64,000 nucleotides of DNA from Varroa destructor (lineage: Eukaryota > Arthropoda > Arachnida > Mesostigmata > Varroidae): positions 20,249,126 through 20,313,125 of the forward strand of contig NW_019211455.1 in assembly GCF_002443255.2 (NCBI RefSeq). The letters run 5' to 3'. Under the pieces are notes generated by a model. That model was not told the origin of the DNA and did no database searches. It worked only from the letters and a program-made list of their open reading frames with translations. Shown piece by piece: positions 31,107-45,199 of this stretch. Numbering within the stretch: position 1 is the first letter of the stretch; each line of letters opens with the position of its first letter. A program made the translations under genes and the position numbers.

Positions 31107-31463
31107 ATGACGGCGAACATATATGTCTGGGGATTTTTCAAAGGGATCTTGGGGCAAGGGAATTGTTGCATTTACACAGGCCCCCCAATGTTTTCGTTAA
31201 GTTTCTTCGATAAAGATTTGGATTTTGACGACAAAAATATTGAGATTCCTGTGCTAACCCGACCACGATTCATAGCATTATTTTTCATAGAGCTGTTCCC
31301 GTCGCTGGCGTTGTTGTTACAGCTTCGTTTTGGGGAACCGGTATCGCGACTTTTGCTTTTCTCTTACAGTCGAGAGAAAGTTATGGAGAGACCGGAAGCC
31401 TCGTCAGTGAAACCGGCCGTGTTCATTTGTATGCCGCCTGGCACTTGGGGCCTGCGGACATAA
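31107..31463 (+). CDS. Candidate open frame of 118 residues, strand uncertain
   Basis: ATG at 31107 opens a frame to TAA at 31463, with FDKDLDFDDKNIEIPVL and a hydrophobic run ALFFIELFPSLALLLQL. The minus strand is also open from about 31180 to 30942, with DPFEKSPDIYVRRHHDDV. The two overlap only at 31107-31180, so they need not exclude each other. No splice signals support either model strongly and no family is recognised. Confidence 0.25.
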   Translation: MTANIYVWGFFKGILGQGNCCIYTGPPMFSLSFFDKDLDFDDKNIEIPVLTRPRFIALFFIELFPSLALLLQLRFGEPVSRLLLFSYSREKVMERPEASSVKPAVFICMPPGTWGLRT

Positions 31464-33158
31464 CGCATTTTATAAACCTAAATGTAACCACTTAAAGCAG
31501 CAGCGTATATTACTTCTCGATATAGTACAAAAAAACAATGATACTACCGATTGGCCTTGACCGTCTACTATGAACACGGTCAGAGAGGCAAGGTACATAT
31601 TTGTAAGACGGTGTCAAATGAGACTTCATCAAATGGCCTTAACATGGCTGTTGCTTTTATTAGAATCGAGTGGTTCGATAGGATATTAATTCTGAATGAC
31701 AAAATAGTTGCTGCTTTCAAAATGACGAAAGGAAGATAACTTTCATTCGAAAGGCGACAGGATTAATAGGCAGAGCTAATATCAATCCCAGCAATGTGTT
31801 TTCGCGCAAGTTCTTCTTCTTTTATTTCTCTAATTATACGTCGGTTGAGGTAAATGGGTGCGTCGTGCATCTATTCCACCTCGTCGAATCATTACCTATT
31901 TTGTTTCCGGCTGAATCAATTCATAGAAGAAGTTAATATCAGCAGCGTGGGTTTAGCTAACTTTTTATGAAAACATAATAGCATGAAGTGCGCGCGGGTC
32001 AGAGGTTGCGTTTACTCAAGAATACGTGAACAATCGACACAGGCCCCTGTGGGACTCCAACATTTTCATTATTATTAATATAGTTGTTATTAGTTGTAGA
32101 GAACTATGCGATATTAAAAAAAACTGTGGAAGTTTATGGGGCCGCATACTACACAATTATTACGTTGTATGTTCAAAGTTCTCTGGTATCTTCTCAATGT
32201 ATTTCCCCTTGTGCCTTCGAACCGCATATGTTGGAAGCACACCGTTATGTGTAATATACTTACAGACTCCAAACGCCCCGCAGGTCGTCGTGTAAAATTT
32301 AAAAAAAAAAAACCCATTTGATGTCATATGTGATGTTTGCAGTTATAGCGGGGACCGCGTTCGGATTACGAAACGGCTAAAGGTAACGAGGAATAACTTC
32401 TAACAACAAGAGTCTTCGCTGTTAGACTTTGCACCCAACCTATTGCTTCTATTCTATCTATTATTGCTTAACAGTGCGGCAAGTTTTTTTTTCTACTGAA
32501 AACATTCTTTAGTATTAAAACGTTCGAATTAATTTAAATAAAATTAAGCGCATCTAATATTAGAGATAAGTGGTAATTGTAATGATATCCGTCAATATGG
32601 CGAGGGGCACAATCATGCTTCGACAATGTACTGCTGCCCAAAGTATGATTGATATTGAAATGCTGTTTGCGATTCGTCTAATGTGTTAATGTTTATAATA
32701 TGTAAATGTTTGTTTGTCGAAGTGGAGTCTTCTTGGTAGCGCAGACACCGCAACGTGTCTCTGGTCCTCAATACTCTAAATTAGAATTCGGTTCAAAAGC
32801 ACTAAGGACTAGAAACAAGTGTTATTATCGTAAGTACCTTGCTATATTTATCGTTGAGGCGACTGCTTGATAGTTTGAACGTTACCATCGCGTTCGTTTC
32901 CGCGTAGATATCGACCAATGTCTTGCAACTTAGTAAAAACAAATTGTTTCGATAAATAAAGAAAGTCGTACAATTTTCTATCTCATCGTTGGTTATTAAA
33001 CGCTGTCAGCCAGCATGACCAGAAAGCGGAAAGACAAGCCGTGTTCAGCGCTACATCTGTCACAGGTTACTACTTTCGAAAGGGCCAAAATTTTCATGTC
33101 AGGCTTTCGTGTTTCCATGAACATGCCTATTATATATTACGTGCGGTCGCCAACGCAG

Positions 33159-33640
33159 AGAAATTGTGCCATTTTCGTATCGTAAAGTGTAGGAGGTTCA
33201 TACGGCCGCAGGGTAAGTTCTCTCACGTTCATCGTCTCGAATCACTCGTCATCTGGCGTCACCAACGCTTTTCACAACACAAAATGAAGGGAACGATGAA
33301 GTTGGCCGTGCGACGTTCATTGGCAAACCATGAAGGCTTTTCTTTCTCACAACGTTTATTCCCGGTTTGCCTCCTTCGCATTGCTTCTAGCGTGCTTCTG
33401 GCGGAAGGGATGACTGGTTGATGTCATTATTTTGTAGTTTTCCCTTTCCTCGTGTTGTGGTCGTCTGCTTAGCCCAGTTTCAAGTCTGGGTTCCGCCCTG
33501 CTAACGAAGACAGGTCACGAAAACGTCGCCAGTAGACCGTTCGATGTCGACAAAACCAACTCGGTACGAGCGGGTAGATATCAGATGCGTTCAACCGGGT
33601 TCATCATCTGCGACGAACCATGCCACTGTGGCAACAATCC
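33159..33640 (+). CDS. Candidate pair of internal exons, cysteine-containing
   Basis: Exon 33159-33212 follows CCAACGCAG and ends at a consensus donor CAGG|GTAAGT (phase 1 at both ends); it encodes KLCHFRIVKCRRFIRPQ. Exon 33514-33640 follows GAAGACAG (phase 1) and ends AATCC|GTAAGC (phase 2); it encodes GHENVASRPFDVDKTN and then FIICDEPCHCGNN. The join is phase-consistent and both donors are good. Neighbouring exons were not found: a cysteine-containing open frame at 34763-35032 is nearby but its acceptors do not give phase 2. No family is recognised. Confidence 0.36.
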
Positions 33641-34762
33641 GTAAGCCCGGTGATGGAACGTATCCGAGCAAAATAAGCACTAGGTCGAGCTACAGAGTAA
33701 TCTTTCTGTTATATGATACAAACATATGATAACAAACAAATAATTTGTAGTAACTAGCCAATAGGCATATATGCTTGAGTAAAAGTAGCTATACAGGTGA
33801 CGAAGTTGGTGTGTGATGATCTCATTGTTAGAACAAGGAATACAACAAAAACAGCATCGGCTTCAACTTGAATTTGCCTTTTTATTCTAAAGACAATGAC
33901 AAAGAGGAGATTTTCCAACTGAGAACTTATATTTTGCTTCTCTTTAAACTTAGCTCTAGTCTTTTCCACCTTCGTTGTGCGTAAAAACTCTTGAGTTCAG
34001 CGCTCATAATAAATAAGGCGCATCTTTGATGACATTATGCGCCGACTCGGTATTGCCAAGTACCCTTTGATACAAAAATACATGCACACATACACAAACA
34101 GTTCAAGCTTATTCGAGAAACGCTGCCATGCACCATCAGGGCAGCGTATGACCCAAAACTTAGAACGTTGGCTACTTTTGTTGCAGTGTCAACTAGCGCC
34201 GTCGCGTTGGTAAATCGGCGGTAAACAAACTGGAAAAAAAAAGAATCACAAGCAGCCATGTGCCTCATTAAAAGTTAAATGCAGCTTTGCCAAGCTTTCC
34301 AATCCTCCCACGCCATTCTCATGCCCCGCGGTCATGGCCAATCTAGGCAAGCAGCTTGTCAGTGGGTCAGACCACTCCTAACGCCCAAGGGGCTCTTTTT
34401 GACAATGGTCTAGGGCGATATCTCGTCTTATATCGTAGCTGACTTTACGAACTCCGGTTGTGTCAGTATTTGTCGTCCTCTCAAATCTACGCGTGGTGTG
34501 TACACAAGTTTACAGGTCGAGAGCAAAAGTAGTTCAGCTACTCTGAAAACCTAGATACCGCAACTCAAATAACGTACAGCACATTAGAGTTGGCCATTGG
34601 GGTCGGGGAAAATAGTTGTGCTAAAAGAACGGTCATGTTCCTTCGTGGCTGAGGGACGCCTATACCACAGAGCCCCTCTGAAGTAAAGTTGCCAAGCCAG
34701 TCACCAGTGTAGCGACTAATAAGTTAGCTTTTTTTTTTTCTGGACCTTTACATTCTCTGCGT

Positions 34763-35032
34763 ATGGTGGACTTAGAAAAGATAGTAGCACAACGTTTTGC
34801 AACGATAACCTCTTTTACGTCGACAGTAGTCCAGCCGGCAGAGTGCAATATAATTCCGATTTTGAAATGCCTAGAAAGCATGTTGAACAATGGCAACAGT
34901 GGAAATGGCAAGCCTACTAATAGCCTTAGCGGGACGCAATGCTGCGCCAGTCCGGATTCGCAATATACATATGAGGGCTGCAGATGCTTGTTAGGCAGTG
35001 GGTCTCTGTGTCATCCGCACACGTTCGCTTGA
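34763..35032 (+). CDS. Candidate open frame, cysteine-rich C-terminus
   Basis: The 89-codon frame contains ATITSFTSTVVQPAECN and then GTQCCASPDSQYTYEGCRC, a cysteine-rich stretch suggestive of an extracellular protein. It follows a poly-T pyrimidine tract that would suit an acceptor. I could not connect it in phase to the exons at 33.2-33.6 kb. No family is recognised. Confidence 0.25.
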   Translation: MVDLEKIVAQRFATITSFTSTVVQPAECNIIPILKCLESMLNNGNSGNGKPTNSLSGTQCCASPDSQYTYEGCRCLLGSGSLCHPHTFA

Positions 35033-35964
35033 TAATGGTCGAAGATTAATCTGATCGAGGCACGATCAGTCGGATATCAACTATGGCTTTTGGCTTTAAT
35101 CAGGGGCAACGGCTATAGGGGAAAGCTGACGTCTACATTCTGTTTTCGCCAGGTGGCTACATAGATCGGGCCGATTGATTTGAAGCTTGTGCTAAGAGAA
35201 AACTTGCCATTTCAAGGACAAGTAGCGTATGGCCAGTTGGGATTCGTTAACGTATAAACACAGATACAAGAACCGAAACGCGTGACAGCATTCCTGGGAT
35301 CGTGGACCCGAGGCCTTCTCCTTGTATGAAAACCATTCTGCCGACGTATCAGCTGCAGTCAACTGTAGTTAGATAAACAGCGGCTTACTTGGGGGTTAAA
35401 TTAGGTGGGGGGGGATATTATACAGGAGTTTTAGCTACTTTTAGCATTTGCCGTACGTATGGTTATAATCGATGTCTATTTTTTCACCTGTAACTTAATC
35501 GTTCCTTAGGCTATGATTCGTATTGCTTACGAAGGGTGCTAACAATGTATCTATCACAGTCACATTGTGAGAGAAGACTATGCGTGTGGAAGGTCATCAT
35601 AATTTAACTTGGCTATAAATAGATTGACACGATAATTACGTTTTACGTTGTTCATCTGAACAGGGCGTGCTCGATAGCTTTAAGAAATTCAGGTTCACGA
35701 TATGCTAATAATGAGAAAAGATGAACCTACTTGCAAGTAAATTATCGTTTTTAAGCTCATATATAAGGCAAATTAAAATAAGCAGCCGTTTATAGTGATA
35801 AATATACGGAAGAAGGGCCTACAGAACGCGTTAGTTAATCATTTGAATGGCGATCATAACGTATATACAAGCGCTGTTTTCCTTTCTATTCAAATATGAA
35901 AGATTTTCATGTAAGCGATCGCAATGATCTGTAGACAATCTTTTCGATTAAAAATCACCTCCTT

Positions 35965-36117
35965 TTAGGTCGCATGGTCATGATCCATGTATTTGAACTG
36001 TTTACGGACACCATCGAGTACAATCTGGGCTTCAGCTGCCAACGCTTCGATAGCTTCGAATACAACTGACGACACTTCATACTGTGTCTTCAATTTAGTC
36101 CGATCGATTGATGACAC
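35965..36117 (-). CDS. Candidate minus-strand terminal exon
   Basis: After ATGACTATAG on the minus strand, 50 codons run in phase 0 to TAA at 35965. The product contains VVFEAIEALAAEAQIVLDG and ends KYMDHDHAT; the Ala/Glu-rich part looks helical. The acceptor lacks a good pyrimidine tract. The plus strand over 35969-36069, after the stronger acceptor ACCTCCTTTTAG, is also open, so the strand is not settled. Confidence 0.28.
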   Translation of the reverse strand: MSSIDRTKLKTQYEVSSVVFEAIEALAAEAQIVLDGVRKQFKYMDHDHAT

Positions 36118-38954
36118 CTATAGTCATTCAAGCGGGTTTTAGCTACTTCAACCGGAATGGCAGAGCTGATCAGTTCCAGACCGAAAAATAAGGCCATATT
36201 GGCACGCTCTAGTCCTTTAGATAAGACCATACGTAAATCCACATCGAATGACAAAAGGGGTGGTGAGCAAGTATGACCGCAAGTTGCGCTTTGTAGATAT
36301 CGTTTAGCACCGTACAACCGTACGAGCATATAGATGAAGCTAACGAATTGTCAATTGTGAACACGGAATCTAGTTAGACTGCGTTGACACGGAGCGTTTC
36401 TTCTATCGCCAGCGCCAGTGTATGTATGTTAATTAACTTAAGAACTTAAAAAACCTTACTAAAAGTGTGTAAATGAAATAAGAGTCTGCTAATTTGCCTG
36501 CTACATCTGATTAACCAACTTCAGATACTCAGGGGAGTTCGGAGGAAAATAATCGATTCGTCATTGAATTTCATGCATGTGCTAAGAGGCTCAGTGGCAA
36601 TACCTGTTTTTGACTAGATACGCATAGATGTTTTTTATAGATACGATTGATATACTTGTGTTCCGCCCACTAAAATAAGCCTAGTTTTTCTTCTAGTTAA
36701 TAAGATCAATGGTACACTGCAAATAAATTTTATATCATTAACTTTGTCCATATTTAAATTCACGAGCCAAGCAATGCCGCGAAAAGTCCCGACGACTACT
36801 TACGTACGTCTCAGTTGCCATTGCGCAATATTAAGTATTCAGACAAATCTTCATATTGTTTCGTATTATATCAAAAGCTGATTCAAGGCCTAAAGAAGTT
36901 AATGGAGGGACTGATACGAGCTACGAGCTAACTAAATGCAAATTTTTCTGATAGCTATGTGTGTTCAAAGCGTGTTCGGTCTATCACGACATGTTACGAC
37001 GGTACGGCAATAACGACAGCTACTTGCGTTTCGTTTCGTGACAAGAAAGAGTTACGCAATTTTTTCTTGCTGGCCTAATCAACCAACCAATGCTGAATCA
37101 GAGATCCGATGCCCGTTATTGCTTTTAGGCGGCTACGGTGGGACTTACTGTTTCGTTGCTTATACGCATACGTTTTACTGCTTTTGTTCGGATCACTGCG
37201 TAACAAAAGTCGTCCGACCACAGAACAGGAGGACCATGGACTGAGCGACCTAGTTAGATGGCCTGATGCGCCTAATGCAATTAGAACAAGGGAGAGGGGT
37301 AACGACCAACTTTTGCAGCGTCTGATATGCACATACAAATGCCTTTAAGACGGTGGTCACATTGTTGCCCTTTAGAGATTTGCTAACCTCAGAGTCACTT
37401 TGGACGTCTTTTGTCGGCAGCGATGCCTAACGACTTAAGTATCAGACGTAAAACTCAAAGCATTTATCTCGGAATCCGGAGAAATCATCTCGCTTTTGCC
37501 ATCCGAGATGGATAACGACCAGTCGAAGTTTGTTTTGATGAAAGACGGTCGGCGTGTCGATGCGACTATCATCAATCATTCTCATTTAAATTAGGGGACA
37601 AGGTATCCAATAAACTGAATGAAGAGTTCAAAGAGCCTCTCAGCAAGAGTTTGAGTAAGAACTTTCTTGCGGCGGCCATATTTTTTAAATCTAGCACCGT
37701 TAGGTTACAACTTCTTATGACCATTGGAAAAACATCGTAACAGCACATTGATGAACATGATAAGAGTCTGAAAAACTCGTTAGGCGAGTTCTCTAAGATC
37801 AGACTTGAAAACCTAAGCTTTTAGTTCCGCACATATATAGCTCCGCACATATTCTTATTTTAAATACGGCCCACGTTTTCATACGGCACGATACCATCCA
37901 TTTTCGAATTACGTATAATATATCTATACATAATTCTATTTACTAACTATTGCTAACTTATTAATAGGTTCACTGCGACGCAATGGTTTTCCGAAAGTAT
38001 GGTTTTAAGCATGAATACGATATTTTAAGCCGTTTTGATTATTTTTACATCTATAGAATATCAGGGACAGATTGGAACAGCTAGGGTAACGGCAAATGGA
38101 TTAGCTAATGCCGCGCAGACGTTACGTGTTATTTACCGAAATCTATAAAAATGAGAATGTTTCCTTTGTTTTGAATTTCAGAGGGAAAGATTACGCCTCA
38201 TTTACCGCAAGGAACGGTAACGTTACTCCTGATATCTACAACGCTCGTACACGTTCAGTTCCATAGGCATATTGTTAGACTTATGTTTAGGCCCAACGGG
38301 AGCAAATCTCTTCGACGTTAAATTGCACTACATTGCACAGTAACGGCCAGTTAAGCAGGCGAACTTAATTCCTATTGGATAAAACTAATTTCCGCCACAC
38401 TCTCCGCTGAATTTGTTGAACCTGAAATACGCTTACTCTCCACTTATGTAGATTTGCTTAATCAAAATCAATACGCCGTAACGACCGGTAAGTCCTGGAG
38501 GGATAGCGCAATACTAATAATAACAATTATAATAATCTAAAATAGTAAAGCAAAAAAAAGCATTTCCAAGCACCCAAATTATGAACATTCCGTCTACGTA
38601 TCATGGTTATGTAGGTGTAGTACAGCTAAATTGGATGTGATCGATCGATCGCCCTGCACACTGTTACTTCGACAGTTTTTCACTCACGTGTTTTCGAACT
38701 CATTCCGTTTTTCAACGAGAACCAATTGTTTTCAAACTGAGTAAAATGAGGCACTAACGTTCCCCTTCTGCTTGACTAGAAGTAGCGAAACCTCAAATCC
38801 GAACTATTCACCTGTCTTGCAGCGTACCTGTGCATTTGTCCTACGAACAGATACAAGATATCGAACGTACATTTAAACATTTCCAAAGCTGAAGCGGAGT
38901 TTTTCGTTTCAATTTAACGGTCAGTAGAGCGTAAATAGACTCTCCAAGCAGGCC

Positions 38955-40045
38955 ATGAGCGTTCGACTTCAACCGGTTCTGTTTTTACATAAAGGCTCTG
39001 AACGTAGCTTGGCGGCTTTGGGAGGAAGACTTCGAAGAAATATGCGGGCTCAAAATGGCTGGATCAGCTACCACATGTATGATTCGAACGCTACCGTGTT
39101 ACTGCATCATGATGAAACCGAAATTGGTAGTAAAGCAAAATGGAACATCAAAAGGCTCCTTGTTGATCAGAATGTACTGATTCGGGAAGCTGAGTCACTA
39201 GAAAGCCGTGAGGTTGACGCGGAGGCTTCAGTAACAGAGTGGCCATCTAGTTACGGTTTTGTAATGGTTCTCTAGATAATGGTGGTGCTTGCTCATTGAT
39301 TGAGCGTTAGATGTGTCCGCAAGTGTAAAAAAGACGGTGGCGCGAATAAACTTTTTTTAACAATTACTCTTTGCTACGCTTTAGGCTATCGAGTCGCGAA
39401 TCTAGACGCGAATCCGTGTCGGATTTAGTCTTTAACAAGGCTTACGACTACATGCCCCAGATGGTGTAGCAGGTGAGCTAAAACGCAGGGATTGACAAAC
39501 GCGCATGATTCGTTCGTTGTTCTCCTTAGATCGCGATGCCCCAAAACTGACATCGAGAAAGATTGCAGACTAGATTTGCTCAGCCTTCTTAAGCTGCATA
39601 GTCGCACATTTAATGGATTCACTAACGTCAGCAAAGCTTAGAGCACTAACCAGTACATAAGAAACAGTGAAACGGGATAAATTTCCGCTTCAATACAACC
39701 CTTTTTCTCTATCGAGCTACCCCTTGCTCTTCTTGCCTTGTCGTCTTCCTAAGACAGGGTCTTGCCCGGGCTGGGCGTCTAGCTGGCAGCTTCACCATCT
39801 GCCGCCACGATCCTTGCTGCCACCGCGTGTTCCGCCGCCTTCGACGAACGATGACGTTCGAAACCCGCACCTGTCAGCAAGAACTGCCATCTGCGCATCT
39901 CGCCCACCATTCCACAACCGATGAAGAACTTTCAGGCCCACGTCCCGAATTTGATGGGTATTCTGGCTGTCGTACGTTCACCGCGATGAATACCAAATAC
40001 AATGTCAACATCAGCTGGAACAAAAGCGGTGATTTGCCCTGCTAG
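38955..40045 (+). CDS. Candidate multi-exon gene, cysteine-containing C-terminus
   Basis: ATG at 38955 opens a 106-codon frame with RLLVDQNVLIREAESLES. Exon 39530-39626 follows the good acceptor TGTTCTCCTTAG (phase 2) and encodes RCPKTDIEKDCRLDLLSL. The last exon, 39758-40045, follows CTTCCTAAGACAG and encodes SFTICRHDPCCHRVF and then a polar tail ending GDLPC. A short exon around 39385-39465 may lie between. Donors are weak, and I could not make every phase agree, so treat these as separate candidate exons of one region. No family is recognised. Confidence 0.3.
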
Positions 40046-43023
40046 TTAAAACGAACGAAAGAAACAGACGTTCTCAGATGACCCTCGAAGGCACACGCGT
40101 CCTATCATAAACAGGTACGTATTCTTCTATATTCTTCTACAGGTAAAACTATACATTTTATCATTGTCCTAAGGCATCTAAAACGCATCAATTACGATTT
40201 CGTAGACATATGTGTATCATTATTCTATTCGTATATCTCCGGGTAGTTACTCATTATGTGAAATGTATTGTGTAAAAACGCTTTTCAAATAAACACAAGA
40301 AGAAAAGCACTCTTTAAATGATAAAATGCAGATTTTTTCGCTTTGTTGAAGCTTGTTTTTTTGCAATGACATTTTTTTTTTTTTGGAAAACGCCTCGGAT
40401 TAGACAAAGAAACATTGAGCACAAGCATTGTAAATTGAATATTATTGCTATTTTTATCGTTTACTTGATAATTAATAAGTGAAAACATTTAATTTGAGGA
40501 AAAAGAAAATTCATAAGGACGTTATAAGAAAATTATTCATAAACTCTAAACCGAAGTTAAACAAAATCGATAGGTCTTAAATAAGCATTTTACACACTTA
40601 TATTTCCACTACTCCTTCCATGTTTCGTTCAGCGTTTTGACTTCGTAGTGTTTTCAGTGTGAAGTTCTATATGAGCACAGGTAAGATATAGAAAAAGCCT
40701 ATAGCCGCATCTTGTTTCATCAGTACGGACAAAAAGTATTATTAAAGATAATTTTTTATTCTATAATTTGTTTTTAATCGTTCACCATTCACTTAGTGCA
40801 GCGTCATCATGCTCAAACGCTTTCGACAGATTCAAGCAACGAATACACGAGCACTTCGTAGGGTCGACCAAAAGACAACGTCATAGTTTTAACTACACCA
40901 CCAGCAGTTACCTATATCACTCGTACAATGTGTCAGAGTCATTTGAATTTTCGCGGGCGTAACGTTAGTCATTTCGTGTCGTGTACAGCGAACTGATGGC
41001 TGAAATTAGTAAAAGACTAGGTTAATCCACGATTCAAACAGCATTAACGATAAATTAGGTCCCGAACGAAGGTGGATGTGGTAACAATGGCAGCTGGCTT
41101 CGAATGAAAATTTACATCGATCGTCGAGACGTTATCATCGATTTCTTAGCCACCTTTTGAGCAGTGTGGCCCTGCGCGTGCCTTGCTCTCTATTATCCGC
41201 TCTTAACACATAGCTGCAAAAAAACGGGCTAGGGGGGTCCTGTAGATTGAAATATGCGTATATCGCTCACAAATGCCATGAGCTGTCATGCGCAGATACG
41301 ATCTAGATAGATACAGACAAACTTTTAGAAATATTCTATTCTAGCGTGCAGCTAAAGAGATACAGTCACCAGACAAATGTATCCGAATATCTGAATTCAA
41401 TCCCGAAAGTATCGGATCTGAGCGATAGGTTTGGTTCGACCTATTAGCTATAGAATTACGTTTACTAGCGCTACAATTAACAGCTTTGGTGCGCTACTGA
41501 TTCCGTGCTCATCGATAAATCCAATGCTTTTTCCAGCAATTAAATTAATTGCGAGCCCTTGCAATTATTTTTTATGTAGTATTACCATATAAATGTCTTT
41601 CATTCACATTGTTCTTCCAACACGTTACATTCAATAGAATGCGCATTCGTCATTTTACTACAAATTAAAATTAGCGTCACACTTTTTTCGACGAACGATT
41701 GATAATGAATACTATGGTACGATCTCGGAGTCTCGAGACTGAACGTTTGTTTCTTATTGAAACCTGCGGCACCTAACTCCGCCATAAATGCAACATTTTT
41801 GTTACCAAAAATCGTTTAAAACAGTACGCTATATAATGATATCTAAAATCTCAAAGGCGACACATAAAGCATAGTTAATATTACTTTTCGACACCCTGCT
41901 GACTGATTGTCCTTTATATTAATCCCCAGATCTTTCTCTAACGGCCAAACGAATAGCTAAACAAGCTATTTCCACCTTTTGTATTGGATCTCTGATAACA
42001 CCTATTCCGCAAGATCACCGCGCTAATCGATGTCATATATTTCGATTTGTAAGCTCCATTTTCTCTTGGCCTACTGTCCCCTTGCGCCATTTAAATCGAC
42101 GGCAGGCCACTCACAGTGTGGGTGTGTTGGCCAAGTGGTAGCATCTAAACAATCGTTTTCTCATTGGGGTTTAGCAACGGCCTTCTTGACCCCTCAATAC
42201 TTCCCGCTATCGAAGCCTTCCCTGATTCGTCCCCTGTTCTGTGTTCCCGTAACAGCAGAGTGAGAACGTCTGATGAAACAATCTCGAACACTTCTGACCA
42301 CGACAGTCCCAAAGTCGACCATGTAGTTTTTATAGGCCAAACGCTAGATACGGCCATTAAGCGCAAATCTTAGCTAAGTAGGAAGAGTTCTGTTTCAATT
42401 GCTCCAAATGAAAATGGAGTACTTCTCTCAAATTGGACTTACCGTTAGGGGTTTACGCGCACTCGAAGGCATCGATAGGTAAACTGTAGCCTGTTCCTCG
42501 AAGATAGAGTTTTGTTAGAAAAGGAAAGAGGCATGGCAGTATAACCTAATTCCTCTTTCTTACTTGTATTTTCTGCTAAAGCATACTGCTAGATGCGAAT
42601 TGGTTTGCCATTGAATTCTATCTGTGTACGATTTCGAGCTCTGTAATGGCAATAAGCCCAGCTTTTATATGTCGTGCTATGAGCAGGTGTTTCGATATAT
42701 GACGTTTAAATTCTGATTCACGCTGAATTCTTTAATGATGGTCTGATTGAATAACTAACGGAAAATTCGCTGACTCAATGAATAGCTGAGTGCAGGGGTC
42801 AGTATGGAAGCGTTTCGGGTCTACTACATATAGCAAGGAGCATTTCTATACGATGAGCGTACTGTCCTGAGGCTTTTAGCTGCTGGTCGAATGTAAAGTG
42901 CTCGTGCGAGAGTCTTGTTAAGGGAAGTCGTTAGTTGAAGAACTATTAGCAGCTAAATCAGCGTGAATTCCTCACTTCCACCATACCGTTTACGCATGCG
43001 ACCTTGTGTCCTGTTGAATTTAA
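40046..43023. other. No convincing gene
   Basis: A+T-rich sequence with chance-length open frames. A stretch at 42110-42370 is richer in G+C and open in more than one frame, but lacks paired splice signals. Confidence 0.35.
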
Positions 43024-43104
43024 ATGATATCGGAGCTGCTCCATGAATACGCTGAAGCTGCTAACGAACACACTGATGTTGGACGCTTCGCTGTATGGCG
43101 AGAT
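43024..43104 (+). CDS. Candidate short exon
   Basis: An ATG at 43024 begins 27 codons, ELLHEYAEAANEHTDVGRF among them, ending at the donor CGAGAT|GTAAGC in phase 0. It may be a first exon. The next exon of the right phase was not identified with confidence. Confidence 0.3.
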
Positions 43105-44700
43105 GTAAGCCTAGTTGGGTTTCTGAGAGGACGCCTGTTCGCAAGAGTTCGTTTACCCACATGTGTAAATAGAGAAGGCAGGCCTCGTCAAAATGAGTGT
43201 ATAGTTAAAACGGTTGGTTAGCAACTACGAATATAGGAAAGCTTCATTTAATTGGATAACGAGGTTCTTGTCTGAAAAATGTTTTCCTGTCAACTATTTT
43301 CGTGTCCTTTTTTTCGTAAGTAAATCACACATTTGCACACGATATTCCGGATTATCTTGTTGTGTGACTGCCAAATATTTTTTTTGTTCTGCAAGCCTAC
43401 TATCATGGCCTTCTTCTAAAAGCTTCCTCGAACTCTCTAATTAAAACGGATAGGTCGATTTTTAACATACAAAAATTGCGATCTTCGATAGAGTGGAGAA
43501 AAAACTATATGAGGACATGAGATAGCAAACTGAAATTGGTTAGAACATGAAACACATCAGCTAAGAACTTACCTCGGGAAAACAACATATCTCAATGAAG
43601 AAAAAAAACAGGAAAAAGGATCAGCGAAAATAACGCGTTGAATATAACATTTTCAAAAAATATTGTCTTGCGATTAGAATAACTGAATTTGTTATACGAT
43701 ATTTTTTTATCGAATTTCGCGGTGGGATCGAAGTCTTCGTATAACCTATCAACCCGAACACAACAAGTATGTTTTACCAGATGACGCGTAAACCACATCT
43801 ATTGCTTAAACGATAGTGGAGATCCGAATGAAAAGTCTCAACAAAAGCCAAACTCTAATTCTTTCACGACTTCCCGTTAGTGTTTTTTGCCTATATATGG
43901 TTACCTCGCATACGGCTTTACCATCAACCAAGACTAATCATTAAAAATAATAGAACTTACCGAAGTCTACATATATTGTATATTCTGGCGTATTCTACAT
44001 ATTGTATAGTTATTTGAGTGCAATGGGCAATGTTTATCATTCGATTCTTGGCAGATGCCCTCATTCCTCCTCGATTTGTTCCGTTATTTTTCTTGCTAAT
44101 GAAAGTAAATGTTCTTATTTCCTTCACTAGATTGCGCTGCTATTGTTGTGTATCAACAGCATGTCCTTCGTTGTCGACTAGCAAATGTAAAAGTCGGAGA
44201 TGCGACATCGATGCACTTACCTAGCTAGCGACTGAGCAAAAAACGCTCACACGAGAAGAGAACATGAACTTTTAATGAGGGATGCCTGTTCCTTCGAACC
44301 CTCACGTACCAACGACCCTTTTGTTCTCAATGTACGTTGTTGATGAATTATTAACATTATTATTAGTCTTGCTCTTATATAAATATTTTTATGAAGTAAC
44401 AGCCCGGGCGTAACATGAAGAGAGGATAATAAAGAAGCATTCTTTCAGGCGTCGCCCGTGACGCTGCTGTCAGCGAGCGACAGAGAGAGATAGGAAGGGA
44501 GAGAGAGAAAGGAAGCAAACTGGTCTGCTGGACATGGTCTAGTTCGGCGTGGAGCTCCCTATTTGCGAAGAGTTGCATAGATATTCATATATTTAGACTC
44601 CGCCCAAACGAACGGTTTGAGCACTTACACACGATATGGGACTACGGCCAGTGATATCGTCTAGCGGATGACGTTCTTCTGCCGTTTTTACTGAGTTCAG

Positions 44701-44810
44701 ATATCGAGCTGCTGTACACGGTGCTCGGCCATGAGAATCGGTTTAGAACCATATTTGCGTGCTCGTCCGTCGATTACGACGAGCTTACTGCAACTTTTTT
44801 AAATCACTAG
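44701..44810 (+). CDS. Candidate terminal exon
   Basis: After TTTTTACTGAGTTCAG, a frame entered in phase 1 encodes IELLYTVLGHENRFRTIF and stops at 44808-44810. The acceptor is good. It might belong with the exon at 43.0 kb, but the phases do not match directly. No family is recognised. Confidence 0.28.
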
Positions 44811-45199
44811 GTCGAAAGGGTCCCCTTAAAGAGCACTTTTGGACAACTGCTCGATCGAATACGACAACTCGCTGGATTGTGCTTCGTAAAAAACTCCTTG
44901 CTCAGGCAGTACGATTTTCCTTAATGAAATTAAACAGCATTTTGCTAAATGAAAAAGCTCGTTTTTATAGCAATTACATGGTACAAACATGCTGTATGTT
45001 TCAAAAGTCTTCCGTAATTCAACTGAAAAATTAGCAGCGCGCAATAAATAGACAATTGCCAGAACCGACGAGGATCGCTGTGCCGATAAAAACAATTCTA
45101 GTACAATACGACCAAGAAGTTGTATAGGGAAACATCGAAACGCAATAACACAACCACTTCCGATTCGCTTCCAAACAGAAAAAGGTGTTACATTTTAGG

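Noticed and set aside
42120..42250. tRNA-like A box (GGCCAAGTGGT) followed by GATTCGTCCCC
   Set aside because: The stems and the B box do not fit a tRNA cloverleaf.
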